Shown piece by piece: positions 27,551 through 36,853 of a stretch of DNA of 36,925 nucleotides (position 1 is the stretch's first letter; the number at the start of each line of letters is the position of its first letter). The notes beneath the pieces were generated by a model. That model did not search any database, was not told the origin of the DNA, and worked only from the letters and a program-made list of their open reading frames with translations. This DNA comes from Psychrobacter sp. 4Dc (GTDB lineage Bacteria; Pseudomonadota; Gammaproteobacteria; Pseudomonadales; Moraxellaceae): positions 1-36,925 of the forward strand of contig NZ_PJAT01000092.1 of NCBI RefSeq assembly GCF_002836715.1. Direction: 5' to 3'. The position numbers were made by a program, and so were the translations under genes.

Positions 27551-28330
27551 ATGATCCTGAAACTTAACGTCACCCTCCATTATCGACTCTCAGAGCCAAT
27601 GGATCTCTTGCTTCAGATCGAAGCCGCCGATCTTGCGGATCAACGGGTACGGTCAGCCGAGATTTGGACATCAGACGTTGCGCATTTTTCACGGGTTACC
27701 GCCGATGATGGCATAGGAGAGCGAATTTGGATTCACGCTGAAGGGGATTTTAGCTGCACTTATCTCGCAGAAATTGCCGTTGACCGTCCTGCCTTAGACA
27801 TATCGGCACTATCCCAAACGCCCCTGCATCTTTTGCCCGGAGAGACAATCAGGCATTTAATGCCGTCTCACTATTGCCCATCAGAACAGTTCCATGCCTT
27901 CGTGGACGCCGAGTTTGGCAATCTCGCTGGCGGCGCACGGATTGCCGCGATGCGCGACTGGATCGAGTCGGCATTTAGCTACGTACCTGGATCGAGCCAT
28001 GCACAAACTACCGCGCTCGACAGCTTTGCTCAACGTCAGGGCGTATGCCGCGACTTTGCGCATGTTCTCGTAACACTAGCGCGCGCGTCGTCGATACCAG
28101 CTAGGTTTGTGAGCGTTTATGCGCCCGATGTGACACCACAAGACTTTCATGCCGTGGCCGAGGTCTATCTTGAAGGGAGCTGGCACCTCATTGATCCCAC
28201 TGGCATGGCAGGTGCCGACACAATGGCCCGCATCGGTGTTGGGTCCGATGCGTCCAGCGTCGCGTTCTTAACTTCGTTCGGATCCATGGATCTGATCAAC
28301 CAATCGGTATCCGTAACCAGACAAGCTTAG
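27551..28330 (+). CDS. Transglutaminase-like cysteine peptidase-fold protein
   Basis: A 259-aa protein of the bacterial transglutaminase-like superfamily. The N-terminal half is a beta-rich domain (about 1-90). The core follows, with the catalytic triad C166 (RQGVCRDFAH), H200 (DFHAVAEVYL) and D215 (WHLIDPTG). No signal peptide, so probably cytoplasmic. Such proteins act as peptidases, amidases or crosslinkers; the substrate cannot be told. AAGGA precedes the ATG. Two sampled 60-bp lines are 58% and 68% GC, clearly above flanking genes such as pdxA (a sampled line 40%). It is on the strand opposite to its neighbours pdxA and ksgA. This suggests horizontal acquisition from a GC-richer bacterium. 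Confidence 0.85.
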   Translation: MILKLNVTLHYRLSEPMDLLLQIEAADLADQRVRSAEIWTSDVAHFSRVTADDGIGERIWIHAEGDFSCTYLAEIAVDRPALDISALSQTPLHLLPGETIRHLMPSHYCPSEQFHAFVDAEFGNLAGGARIAAMRDWIESAFSYVPGSSHAQTTALDSFAQRQGVCRDFAHVLVTLARASSIPARFVSVYAPDVTPQDFHAVAEVYLEGSWHLIDPTGMAGADTMARIGVGSDASSVAFLTSFGSMDLINQSVSVTRQA

Positions 28331-28342
28331 GGTCCTGATCCT

Positions 28343-28356
28343 AGGCTTTCGAGCCT
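28343..28356 (+). terminator. UUCG hairpin after the transglutaminase-like gene
   Basis: AGGCT-TTCG-AGCCT, a 5-bp stem with a stable UUCG tetraloop, 13 bp after the stop. It is followed only by GTGTTTAAG, so its strength as a terminator is doubtful. Confidence 0.4.
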
Positions 28357-28491
28357 GTGTTTAAGACAGATGCTGTTCCTCATGCACGATATAAACTTTA
28401 CTAAATCGTCTTAGGTGGTTGCCTTTTTAGATAGACATTGCTAATTCTAACGTTGCCAAATACTGCGTGATAAATATCTATAAGCACTGAC

Positions 28492-29592
28492 TTATAAAGC
28501 AGGTACATCGATAAGTGATTTATCAGCCATCTCATTGGCCATATTTAGTGCTTGGTATAAGCTAGTCGCACTCGCACCGCCGCTTCCTGCCAAATCTAGC
28601 GCCGTACCATGATCGACAGAGGTACGAATATAAGGCAAGCCCAAGGTTAGATTGACCGTATCGCCAAAACCGTGCGATTTTAATACTGGTAAACCTTGGT
28701 CGTGATACATGGCAATGACCGCATCACAGTTTGCTAAATGTCTGGTGGTAAATAACGTATCCGCTGGCATCGCCTCTGATATATTGACGCCTGCATGGAT
28801 GAATTCTTGCAACACGGGATTGATAATCTCAATCTCCTCGCTCCCCAAATGCCCGCCCTCGCCTGCATGTGGATTGAGGCCGCAAACCAAGATGCGAGGC
28901 TGCGCGAGACCAAACTTTTCTCGCATATCATCGATGACAATTTGTACCGTTTGGCGTACGTTATCCGTAGTAATCGCAGCAGAGATGTCCTTCAACGGCA
29001 AATGCGTAGTGACAAGCGCTACTTTCATCGCTTGATTGGCAAGCATCATGACAACTTTTTTACGATCGCTTTGCTGCATAAAAAACTCAGTATGACCACT
29101 AAACATCGTCCCGTCTAACAGCTTGATACCAGCATCTATCAACGCTGATTTTTGCAATGGCCCAGTGACGATGGCAGCGACTGTATTATTTATTGCCATT
29201 TTATGAGCAATATCTAACTGCTGAGCCACCATTGCTGAGTTAGCGATATTGATTTGCCCGCAGACAACGGGTGCGGCACAAGGAATATTCAGTAGGATAA
29301 AAGCACTATCAGCGTCTATATCTTGCTGTGATATCTGCTCTACCAAGTTAACATCAAAATTATCGGCATTTATATCTGTATTGATAGTATGCCAGCTAGG
29401 TATGCTTCTGAGCACGCCAGCTGCGACCAACTCCTCTGCGCGAGTTTGCATGGCTTTAGCATCAGCAGTCACCCAAATTGGCCGAGCAAAATCTTGCAAT
29501 TTACCCTCTGCTGCTAGTTCTAGTACTACGTCCATGCCAATACCCGCAGGCTCACCTGTAGTGATTAATAGAGGTCGTTTTTCTTCTGTCAT
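28492..29592 (-). CDS. pdxA: 4-hydroxythreonine-4-phosphate dehydrogenase
   Basis: Oxidises 4-phosphohydroxy-L-threonine with NAD in DXP-dependent pyridoxal phosphate synthesis; the product is condensed with DXP (made by Dxs). The 366-aa protein starts LLITTGEPAGIGMDV, has the metal-binding SGHTEFF, and the C-terminal YHDQGLPVLKSHGFGDTVNLTLGLPYIRTSVDHGTA in several family blocks. It is about 35 residues longer than E. coli PdxA, from insertions in the first third (residues 60-90). AAGG lies 8 bases before the ATG. It is separated from ksgA by the GC-rich insertion. Confidence 0.94.
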   Translation of the reverse strand: MTEEKRPLLITTGEPAGIGMDVVLELAAEGKLQDFARPIWVTADAKAMQTRAEELVAAGVLRSIPSWHTINTDINADNFDVNLVEQISQQDIDADSAFILLNIPCAAPVVCGQINIANSAMVAQQLDIAHKMAINNTVAAIVTGPLQKSALIDAGIKLLDGTMFSGHTEFFMQQSDRKKVVMMLANQAMKVALVTTHLPLKDISAAITTDNVRQTVQIVIDDMREKFGLAQPRILVCGLNPHAGEGGHLGSEEIEIINPVLQEFIHAGVNISEAMPADTLFTTRHLANCDAVIAMYHDQGLPVLKSHGFGDTVNLTLGLPYIRTSVDHGTALDLAGSGGASATSLYQALNMANEMADKSLIDVPAL

Positions 29593-29890
29593 AACAATAG
29601 CCTTATGTCGTTCAAATTACTGATTTAATTATATTTATAATTCGTGTTTTAAATTTTTATACTTAGATATTGTATGGTATTTCTTAGTTCATGAAAAACA
29701 ATCACTTCAGATTTAGTTCTTTATCAGGTCTAAAAAACCACATTATGTGTTAAACTTTCGCATCTGATTGTAGCATTTACAGACAAACCTGAAACCGCGT
29801 TTTGGTACTTCTATCGTAGAGGCGCGCTATGTTTGTATTGCCCTATCATCGACATCTTTTTTCATACCCATTTTAACTCATTAGGCACTC

Positions 29891-31294
29891 ATGGCAGAAA
29901 ACGACAAAACCGACGACTTACTCAATCAGACACCGCCGCACAATATTGATATTGAAAAGGCATTGCTCGCGTCTTTGATGAGTATCGAAGAGGCGTACGA
30001 CAAGATTGCCGATATTGTCACCAAAGATGACTTTTATGCTGGGCGACATCAATACATTTTTGATGCCATTGCTCATTTGGCGGCAGTGAATGAGCCTTAT
30101 GATACGGTCATGGTACACGACTGGTTAGAAGCGCAAAAGCTACTAAAAGGCGCAGGTGGTGACAGTTATTTGGCCGATATTTTGAGCCAAAGTCCTGCGA
30201 CCTTATTTAACCTGACTGCCTACGCCCAACGTGTGCGTGAGCTATCAACCCTACGCCAGTTAATTACCACTGGTAATGACATGTTGACATTAGCCTATAA
30301 TCCAAAAGACCAAAGCGTTAGCGACATTCTAGACAATGTCGAAGGCAAAATATTTAGTATCAATGAGCAGCATAACAAACGCGCGGAACAGCGCGGACCT
30401 GTTGGTATTACCTCTGTCTTGACCAATGTTATCGATAAGATTCAAGAGCTAAAATCTAATCCCGACGGCATGATTGGTTTGCAGACACCATTTGCTGAAT
30501 TGAATAACAAAACCCAAGGCCTACAAGCGGGTGACTTGATTATTGTCGCTGCGCGTCCTTCGATGGGTAAAACCACTTTTGCGATGAACTTGGCAGAAGG
30601 GATTTTGTTTAATGAAGATTTGCCCGTCGTGGTGTTTTCGATGGAGATGCCCGCTGAATCAATCGTCATGCGTTTGCTGTCCTCATGGGGCGCGATTAAC
30701 CAGACGCACCTGCGTTCTGGGCAAATGAATGAAGATGAATGGGCAAAGATGATGAACGCCATTCAACATTTGCAATCAAAACATTTATATATTGATGATA
30801 GTACTGCCCTACCGCCGTCTGAGATGCGTTCTCGCTGCCGCCGTATCGCCAAAAATCATGACGGTCGCTTGGGTGCTATCGTAGTCGATTATCTTCAGCT
30901 GATGAAAGTGCCAAGTCTAGATGGTAACCGTGTTGGCGAGATTTCCGAGATTTCTCGTAGTCTAAAGGCGCTCGCACGTGAGCTTGAATGTCCAGTGATT
31001 GCGTTATCACAGCTTAACCGTAGTCTAGAAAACCGTCCAAATAAACGCCCTATCATGTCAGATCTACGTGAGTCTGGTGCGATTGAGCAGGATGCCGATT
31101 TGATTATGTTCATCTATCGTGATGAGGTTTATAATGAAAACTCAGACCATAAAGGCGTGGCGGAAATCATTATTGGTAAACAGCGTAACGGCCCTATCGG
31201 CACCATTCGTCTAGGCTTTGAAGGTCAATTTACCCGCTTTATCAATCTAACGCCAGAGTACTATCAAGGCGTGAGTTTTGAGAATGATGAGTAA
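29891..31294 (+). CDS. dnaB: Replicative DNA helicase
   Basis: Hexameric 5'-3' helicase that unwinds DNA at the replication fork and recruits primase. At 467 aa it matches E. coli DnaB (471). An N-terminal all-helical domain (NIDIEKALLASLM, 18-30) precedes the RecA-like domain with Walker A ARPSMGKTT (221-229), Walker B IVVDYLQLM, and the arginine finger region IGKQRNGPIGT near the end. The family signature EISEISRSLKALARELECPVIALSQLNRSLE is split across the core. No intein is present. AGG precedes the ATG. alr follows, as in many proteobacteria. Confidence 0.97.
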   Translation: MAENDKTDDLLNQTPPHNIDIEKALLASLMSIEEAYDKIADIVTKDDFYAGRHQYIFDAIAHLAAVNEPYDTVMVHDWLEAQKLLKGAGGDSYLADILSQSPATLFNLTAYAQRVRELSTLRQLITTGNDMLTLAYNPKDQSVSDILDNVEGKIFSINEQHNKRAEQRGPVGITSVLTNVIDKIQELKSNPDGMIGLQTPFAELNNKTQGLQAGDLIIVAARPSMGKTTFAMNLAEGILFNEDLPVVVFSMEMPAESIVMRLLSSWGAINQTHLRSGQMNEDEWAKMMNAIQHLQSKHLYIDDSTALPPSEMRSRCRRIAKNHDGRLGAIVVDYLQLMKVPSLDGNRVGEISEISRSLKALARELECPVIALSQLNRSLENRPNKRPIMSDLRESGAIEQDADLIMFIYRDEVYNENSDHKGVAEIIIGKQRNGPIGTIRLGFEGQFTRFINLTPEYYQGVSFENDE

Positions 31295-31396
31295 CTAACC
31301 TTATAAAATTTAACCCTAACAAAGACTAAGCCTTATATAGACTCAGTTTCAATTATAGGTTAATGAATAATTTTACATAACCAGTTTTAATACAAT

Positions 31397-31438
31397 AGCC
31401 AGTACCGCATCAACTCAATCGATGCAGTACTGGCTTTA
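31397..31438 (+). terminator. Hairpin between dnaB and alr
   Basis: AGCCAGTAC-C-GCATC pairs with GATGC-A-GTACTGGCT (14 bp with one mismatch), with an A/T-rich loop. Only TTTATAA follows, so termination may be partial. Confidence 0.6.
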
Positions 31439-31472
31439 TAACTTCATAATTCTACTCATATAGAAGGCGATT

Positions 31473-32579
31473 ATGCGCACAATTACTATAAAACCAAAAG
31501 CCCTTACCCATAATCTTAATCAAGTGAAACAACGAGCACCCCAATCTAAAGTATTAGCTATGGTCAAATCCAATGCTTACGGGCATGGCGTGGCGGCAGT
31601 CTTGCCAGCTCTGCAGCAAGCAGATGGTATTGGGGTCGCTACGTTGACTGAAGCGCTAGAAGCCAGACAGTTAGGTTGGGAGAAAACCATCGGTCTAGTA
31701 GAAGGTGCGTTTACCGCTGATGAATGGCAACAAGCGATTGATCATGAGATTAGCTGCGTGATTCACCACGGACCACAGCTAGAATGGGCCCTGCAAAATG
31801 TCCCGCCAGCTGGCAGTGCAACTAGAGTAGCTTGGCTCAAATACAATACGGGTATGAACCGTTTGGGTTTTAACGCTGAGGGTGTGCTATCAGCAGCTAA
31901 GCGTTTGCATGAAGCAGGTTATCAGCTGATCCTAGCCACGCATTTTGCCAATGCTGACGACCACGATCATCCATTAAATGCGATGCAGATTGAGCGTTTC
32001 TCAAGCGTACTAGTGACTTTGAAAGACACCATTAGCCCAAATATCCAAGGCTCATTATGCAACTCTGCTGGTATCGTCAACTTCCCAGAACACCATTATG
32101 ATTGGGTACGTCCAGGTATTATTTTATACGGTAGCTCACCTGTTGTTGATAAAAGCGCACAAGAATTAGACTTGCAGCCTGCAATGGAGTTTACTGCTCA
32201 AATCATTGCTCTACAAACCGTTAGCGCCAATGATGCGATCGGCTATGGTAGCCGCTGGCGTGCGCAGCAAAAGACCAGAACTGCTTTGGTCAGCGTTGGA
32301 TATGGCGATGGCTACCCACGTGTGGTCACGGATGATGCGTATGTCACTGTCATGGATGCTAACGACAGCCAAAGCTACCGCTGCCCAGTGATTGGGCGCG
32401 TGGCTATGGATATGATTGTTATTGATATCAGTAGCGCACCTGAGAGTCTTGCTATAGATAGCAAGGTCATGCTATGGGGCGATGCGCCGCGTGTCGATGA
32501 AGTCGCAGGTCATGCTGGGACGATTAGCTATGAGCTGTTATGTCGCCTTAGCATACGTCCAAACCGTACACAGGCATAA
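31473..32579 (+). CDS. alr: Alanine racemase
   Basis: PLP enzyme making D-alanine for peptidoglycan. The 368 aa have K32 in AMVKSNAYGHG, the PLP Schiff-base lysine, and the catalytic Tyr in AIGYGSRWRA. WLKYNTGMNRLGF and RPGIILYGSSP are further family blocks. GAAGG lies 5 bases before the ATG. It is downstream of dnaB with a long hairpin between, so partly independent expression is likely. With one Alr in view it cannot be said whether it is biosynthetic or catabolic (DadX). Confidence 0.95.
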   Translation: MRTITIKPKALTHNLNQVKQRAPQSKVLAMVKSNAYGHGVAAVLPALQQADGIGVATLTEALEARQLGWEKTIGLVEGAFTADEWQQAIDHEISCVIHHGPQLEWALQNVPPAGSATRVAWLKYNTGMNRLGFNAEGVLSAAKRLHEAGYQLILATHFANADDHDHPLNAMQIERFSSVLVTLKDTISPNIQGSLCNSAGIVNFPEHHYDWVRPGIILYGSSPVVDKSAQELDLQPAMEFTAQIIALQTVSANDAIGYGSRWRAQQKTRTALVSVGYGDGYPRVVTDDAYVTVMDANDSQSYRCPVIGRVAMDMIVIDISSAPESLAIDSKVMLWGDAPRVDEVAGHAGTISYELLCRLSIRPNRTQA

Positions 32580-32615
32580 TCATTAGCGGTACAGTCATTA
32601 GCGTACAAGGTATCT

Positions 32616-32653
32616 TGGCTTGCTAATGTGATTTCAGTCTATTTGGCAAGCCA
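32616..32653 (+). terminator. Weak hairpin after alr
   Basis: Arms TGGCTTGC/GCAAGCCA (8 bp) around a 22-nt loop, followed by TTTGATCTTGAT. There is no clean T-run. Confidence 0.3.
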
Positions 32654-32676
32654 TTTGATCTTGATAAAAATCAACG

Positions 32677-32704
32677 TTTACATTGAAAGTAAATACGCTA
32701 TACT
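32677..32704 (+). promoter_or_regulatory. Sigma70 promoter of argF
   Basis: -35 TTTACA (32677-32682) and -10 TATACT (32699-32704), 16-bp spacing, each one base from consensus. The ATG of argF is about 90 bp downstream. I do not see a clear ArgR box. Confidence 0.6.
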
Positions 32705-32795
32705 AAAAGTTTGTTGTCAACCCAGTAACGCACTGACGCGATGCTATTGAAGACTGATGACGTTTCACTGACTGCGATCGACTGCTAGGATTACT

Positions 32796-33716
32796 ATGAG
32801 TTTGCGCCATTTTTTAACCTTATCTGATTTAACCAAACAAGAACTAGAAAACTTAATCAAACGCGCAAGCGAACTGCGTAAGATGCAACATGCAGGCGAG
32901 ATATATCAGCCTTTTGTTGGTCGTACGCTTGGCATGATATTTGAAAAATCTTCAACGCGTACCCGTATCTCATTTGAGACGGGCATGGGTCAATTTGGTG
33001 GTAACGCTATATTTTTATCACCCAACGATACGCAGCTCGGTCGCGGCGAGCCACTAGAAGACTCAGCACGCGTGATTTCCAGCATGGTAGATATCATTAT
33101 GATTCGTACCTTTGGTCATGAAAAAGTTGAAACCTTTGCTGAATATTCCAGTGTACCGATTATCAATGCGTTGACCGATGACTATCATCCATGCCAATTG
33201 CTCGCTGATATGCAAACCTATTACGAGCATCGCGGTAGTATCGAAAATAAGATCGTCACGTGGGTCGGTGATGGCAACAATATGTGCTCCTCATTTATGC
33301 AAGCTGCAAATCAGTTTGGTTTTGAATTACGCGTGGCAGCGCCTTATGGGTTCGAGCCTGATCCTAAACTTATGGAACGCTTCTCACACTGCGTAAGTCT
33401 GGTAGAAAACGTACAAGATGCGGCAAAAGATTCTAATCTAATTGTCACTGATGTGTGGGCAAGTATGGGTCAAGAATCCGAGCAAAACACGCGTGCACGT
33501 CGCTTTGCGCCTTATCAAGTGACGCCGTCTCTATTAGACAAGGCTGATCCTGAAGTGGTGTTTATGCATTGCTTGCCAGCCCATCGCGGCGAAGAAATCT
33601 CCCATGATATGCTAAATGATCCGCGCTCTGTTGTGTGGGATGAAGCTGAAAACCGCTTACATGCACAAAAAGCATTAATGGAGTTTTTACTTAAAGACAA
33701 AATAAAGTTGTCTTAA
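32796..33716 (+). CDS. argF: Ornithine carbamoyltransferase
   Basis: Makes citrulline from ornithine and carbamoyl phosphate in arginine synthesis. The 306-aa protein has the carbamoyl-phosphate motif SSTRTR (52-57), DYHPCQ, the ornithine-binding [11 protein letters not shown] and [11 protein letters not shown], and the [10 protein letters not shown] block near the end. AGGA precedes the ATG by 6 bases. Monocistronic: it has its own promoter and a perfect terminator shared with rpiA. The anabolic form (ArgF) is more likely than catabolic ArcB because no arc genes are adjacent. Confidence 0.95.
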   Translation: MSLRHFLTLSDLTKQELENLIKRASELRKMQHAGEIYQPFVGRTLGMIFEKSSTRTRISFETGMGQFGGNAIFLSPNDTQLGRGEPLEDSARVISSMVDIIMIRTFGHEKVETFAEYSSVPIINALTDDYHPCQLLADMQTYYEHRGSIENKIVTWVGDGNNMCSSFMQAANQFGFELRVAAPYGFEPDPKLMERFSHCVSLVENVQDAAKDSNLIVTDVWASMGQESEQNTRARRFAPYQVTPSLLDKADPEVVFMHCLPAHRGEEISHDMLNDPRSVVWDEAENRLHAQKALMEFLLKDKIKLS

Positions 33717-33770
33717 TCACTTACACGCCCTCATAACTAAGCAAAGTAAGTTACTTGTAAAGCAAGACAA

Positions 33771-33804
33771 AAAAAGGCAGACTATATATTAGTCTGCCTT
33801 TTTT
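33771..33804. terminator. Bidirectional terminator between argF and rpiA
   Basis: GGCAGACTA/TAGTCTGCC, a perfect 9-bp stem with a 5-nt loop, flanked by an A-run on the left and a T-run on the right. It serves both convergent genes. Confidence 0.9.
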
Positions 33805-33838
33805 ATTATTCAATTTTTAGCAAGCGTATGGATATAAA

Positions 33839-34504
33839 TTAACGCGTGAGCGTTGTTGTCACGCCATTAGCACCTGCTTTTAGCAGAACGTCTGCTTGGT
33901 TGGCAGCGAAGATACCATTACAGACCACACCCACGATATTGTTCAGCTCTTTTTCTAGCGCGATTGGATTGCTCACATCCAAGTCATAGGTGTCTAGAAT
34001 GACATTACCATAGTCAGTGACAAAGTCTTCACGATATACTGGCTCACCGCCCAATTTGGCCAATTGGCGAGCCACATAAGAGCGTGCTTGTGGCAATACT
34101 TCAATCGGTACTGGAAACACGCGACCTAATATATCAACGCTTTTACTATCATCGACCATACAGACGAACTTGTTTGAAGCGGCTGCCACAATCTTTTCGC
34201 GAGTCAATGCACCGCCGCCGCCTTTGATAAGTTGCAAGTGCTCATTGACTTCATCCGCACCATCGATATAAACATCTAACGTGCCAGCAAAGTTCAAATC
34301 GACTATTTCGATACCAAGCGCACGAAGTTTGTCTTCTGTCACCTGTGAGCTAGCAACCGCGCCAGCAAGCTTCAATTGTGGCAACAACTCAATCAAACAG
34401 TTGACCGTACTACCTGTCCCCACCCCAAGTATCATATCGTCTTCGATATAGCTTAGAGCAGCTTTGGCCGCGGCTTGCTTTTGTGCTTGCTGATCACTCA
34501 TCAT
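33839..34504 (-). CDS. rpiA: Ribose-5-phosphate isomerase A
   Basis: Interconverts ribose 5-phosphate and ribulose 5-phosphate. The 221 aa match E. coli RpiA (219). Seen: [10 protein letters not shown] (26-36), [27 protein letters not shown] with the catalytic Asp/Lys region, and [17 protein letters not shown]. The protein begins Met-Met; AAGGA is better spaced for the second ATG (34501). The gene converges on argF and divides a spacer with ilvA. A perfect -10 TATAAT lies upstream at 34573-34578. Confidence 0.95.
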   Translation of the reverse strand: MMSDQQAQKQAAAKAALSYIEDDMILGVGTGSTVNCLIELLPQLKLAGAVASSQVTEDKLRALGIEIVDLNFAGTLDVYIDGADEVNEHLQLIKGGGGALTREKIVAAASNKFVCMVDDSKSVDILGRVFPVPIEVLPQARSYVARQLAKLGGEPVYREDFVTDYGNVILDTYDLDVSNPIALEKELNNIVGVVCNGIFAANQADVLLKAGANGVTTTLTR

Positions 34505-34807
34505 AAATCCTTGGAAAATAAACGTATGGTCTTAAAAAAAGTAAAAGGCTAAAAGAGGTAAAATGCGCAGCTATTATAACCGATGATATTAACGGATGTT
34601 AGCGCATCATGACGCTAATTTGTGAGTCCTATCGTGCCTACCTAAGACTTAATGTATGCAAATACCTGCACTTCATGTAAATTCAAGCACGAAATCCCAA
34701 GAAAACTGCAATTGAGTCTTGCAAGATACTAAAAATCGGCATAGGCTAATCTATTTCGTTTTTATATTCATTTACACTTTTTATATTCATTCTGTTTAGG
34801 GAATACT
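34505..34807. other. Divergent spacer rpiA / ilvA
   Basis: Holds the rpiA -10 (34573-34578, minus) and a possible ilvA promoter on the plus strand (TTGCAA at 34719-34724, 17-bp spacing to TAGGCT). I see no leader peptide with a run of branched-chain codons, so classical ilv attenuation is not apparent. Confidence 0.4.
34573..34578 (-). promoter_or_regulatory. -10 element of the rpiA promoter
   Basis: A perfect TATAAT on the minus strand about 70 bp upstream of rpiA; the -35 at 17-bp spacing (TAACAT) is poor. Confidence 0.45.
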
Positions 34808-36361
34808 ATGCTGTCACACTGGGTACGAGCCATCTTACAAGCCACCGTCTATGACGTTGCTATTCAAACACCACTTGAAACGGCGCCCAAGCTGACCCAA
34901 CGTTTTGCCAATGACATTAGATTTAAGCGTGAAGACTTACAACCGGTCAAATCATTTAAATTGCGCGGTGCCTATAACCGTATCAGTCAATTGAGCGATG
35001 AGCAAAAAGCGCGTGGCGTCATTTGCGCTTCAGCAGGTAATCATGCACAAGGCGTGGCGTACTCTGCACGCAAATTATCATTAAACAACATCATCGTCAT
35101 GCCAACCACGACTCCTGATATCAAAGTGGATGCGGTAAGAGCACTTGGTGGTAATGTAGATCTGCACGGTGATAGCTTTGATCAAGCAAACCGCTATGCG
35201 ATTGATCGTGCTGAACGCGAGGGACTTACCTTTATACCACCTTATGACGATGAGCTGGTTATCGCAGGACAAGGTACCATCGGTCTTGAGCTGACCCAGC
35301 AGTGGCGCAACATGGACTATGTATTCGTTGCCGTTGGTGGTGGTGGCCTAATCTCTGGTGTGGCCGCATTCTTAGGCGAAGTTGCACCACATGTTAAAGT
35401 GATTGCGGTAGAAGCCGAGCAGTCAGCTTGTCTAAAAGCAGCGCTTGAAACAGGTGAACGTGTCAAACTTGAGCAAGTCGGACTGTTCGTCGATGGCGTG
35501 GCAGTCGCGCAGATTGGTGAATTACCTTTTGACGTCGTCCGTACGCAAAAAAGCGATAACTCAGGTCCTATCGTTGAGCCTGAAGTGATCACTTGTACCA
35601 ATGATGAAGTGTGTGCGGCTGTTAAAGATATCTTTGAGGAGAATCGTAGCATCGTTGAGCCTGCTGGTGCGTTGTCAGTCGCTGGTATGAAAAAATATAT
35701 CGAAGCCAACAATATCCAAGACAAAAACTGCGTTGGTATCATCTGCGGTGCCAATATGAATTTTGACCGCCTACGTTATATCGCTGAGCGTACTGAAATT
35801 GGTGAGAAAAAAGAAGCCATCTTTGGGGTTACTATCCCCGAGCAAACAGGCGCTTTCTTGAACTTCTGTCGCAGTCTACACGGTCGTAATATCACAGAGT
35901 TTAACTACCGTGCTGATAGCAAAAAATCACCAGATTCAATGGAACCTGCTTCAATCTTCGTTGGCATCGCTTTAAAAGAAGGCGAAAAAGAGCGTCAAAC
36001 CATTAGTAACCAATTGTCAGACGATGGCTATACTGCTCACGACCTGACTGATGATGATATCGCCAAATCACATATCCGTCATTTGATCGGTGGTCATGCT
36101 CATGTCGAAAACGAGCAATTGCTACAAGTGGTATTCCCAGAACGTCCAGGCGCATTGCTAACGTTCTTAGAGAAATTGGGGGATGACTTCAATATTACCT
36201 TATTCCATTACCGCAACCATGGTGCCGCTGAAGGTCGTGTACTGGTTGGCTTGCAAGCCTCTGAAGGCAATTCTCGTCAGTTACAAGACGCGCTTTTAGA
36301 TATTGGTTATGACTGTGCCACGGTCAATGACAATATTGGCTATCAGTTGTTTTTGAGATAG
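34808..36361 (+). CDS. ilvA: Biosynthetic threonine deaminase
   Basis: PLP enzyme converting threonine to 2-oxobutanoate and ammonia, the first committed step to isoleucine. The 517 aa match E. coli IlvA (514) and include the long C-terminal regulatory part. PLP lysine K51 is in SFKLRGAYN, the phosphate loop is VGGGGLISG, and two ACT-like halves start at about 325 (EAIFGVTIPEQTGAFL) and 420 (LLQVVFPERPGALL). This domain normally binds isoleucine for feedback inhibition, so it is the biosynthetic rather than catabolic form. GGGA precedes the ATG. Its imine by-product is the substrate of cytosolic RidA, but the RidA in this window is exported. Confidence 0.96.
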   Translation: MLSHWVRAILQATVYDVAIQTPLETAPKLTQRFANDIRFKREDLQPVKSFKLRGAYNRISQLSDEQKARGVICASAGNHAQGVAYSARKLSLNNIIVMPTTTPDIKVDAVRALGGNVDLHGDSFDQANRYAIDRAEREGLTFIPPYDDELVIAGQGTIGLELTQQWRNMDYVFVAVGGGGLISGVAAFLGEVAPHVKVIAVEAEQSACLKAALETGERVKLEQVGLFVDGVAVAQIGELPFDVVRTQKSDNSGPIVEPEVITCTNDEVCAAVKDIFEENRSIVEPAGALSVAGMKKYIEANNIQDKNCVGIICGANMNFDRLRYIAERTEIGEKKEAIFGVTIPEQTGAFLNFCRSLHGRNITEFNYRADSKKSPDSMEPASIFVGIALKEGEKERQTISNQLSDDGYTAHDLTDDDIAKSHIRHLIGGHAHVENEQLLQVVFPERPGALLTFLEKLGDDFNITLFHYRNHGAAEGRVLVGLQASEGNSRQLQDALLDIGYDCATVNDNIGYQLFLR

Positions 36362-36388
36362 TAAAAATAGACGTAATATTTCTTACCT

Positions 36389-36425
36389 AATGGCAGTTTT
36401 TAAGTCGATTAAAAACTGCCATTTT
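36389..36425 (+). terminator. Intrinsic terminator after ilvA
   Basis: AATGGCAGTTTTTAA pairs perfectly with TTAAAAACTGCCATT (15 bp, 5-nt loop), followed by a short T-run. Confidence 0.75.
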
Positions 36426-36463
36426 CATATTAATAATGATTATGAGCTGGCAGGTATGGCACA

Positions 36464-36853
36464 GTGATAAACAAAGTATTAGTGATATTGACCTGTCTGA
36501 TTTTCGTGCTTATAGGTTATAGGGTCCTTCAACCTAAAAACACGATACATCAACCTGCAACCAATGCAGCAGCAGATATCGTAACGCAACCTACTCTTAC
36601 CTCTAATGACGTTGATAATATTGATGACATACCGCCAACATACGTTGATTTGGGTACCAATTCAACATCAGCGCCAACTGCAACTCCTGTCTTATCAACA
36701 CAACCGGTCTCAAGCTTTTCATGTGATGGCAGAACGCATTGCTCACAAATGACATCCTGTGCAGAAGCCACCTATTTTACAAACTACTGTCCTAATACCA
36801 AAATGGATGGTAACCACGATGGTGTACCTTGTAAACAACAATGGTGCAACTAA
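36464..36853 (+). CDS. Membrane-anchored or secreted Excalibur-domain protein
   Basis: A 129-aa protein with an N-terminal hydrophobic helix (about 3-19) acting as signal or anchor, a Thr/Pro/Asn-rich linker (25-84), and a C-terminal Excalibur (extracellular calcium-binding) domain at 86-128. The domain has six cysteines (87, 93, 99, 109, 123, 128) and a calcium-loop-like D115-x-N117-x-D119-G120. The fold is named for its DxDxDGxxCE motif; here the last Glu is Lys. I use the GTG at 36464, the first start of the frame; its ribosome binding site is weak. Function is unknown; such domains are often attached to extracellular nucleases or surface proteins. Confidence 0.78.
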   Translation: MINKVLVILTCLIFVLIGYRVLQPKNTIHQPATNAAADIVTQPTLTSNDVDNIDDIPPTYVDLGTNSTSAPTATPVLSTQPVSSFSCDGRTHCSQMTSCAEATYFTNYCPNTKMDGNHDGVPCKQQWCN

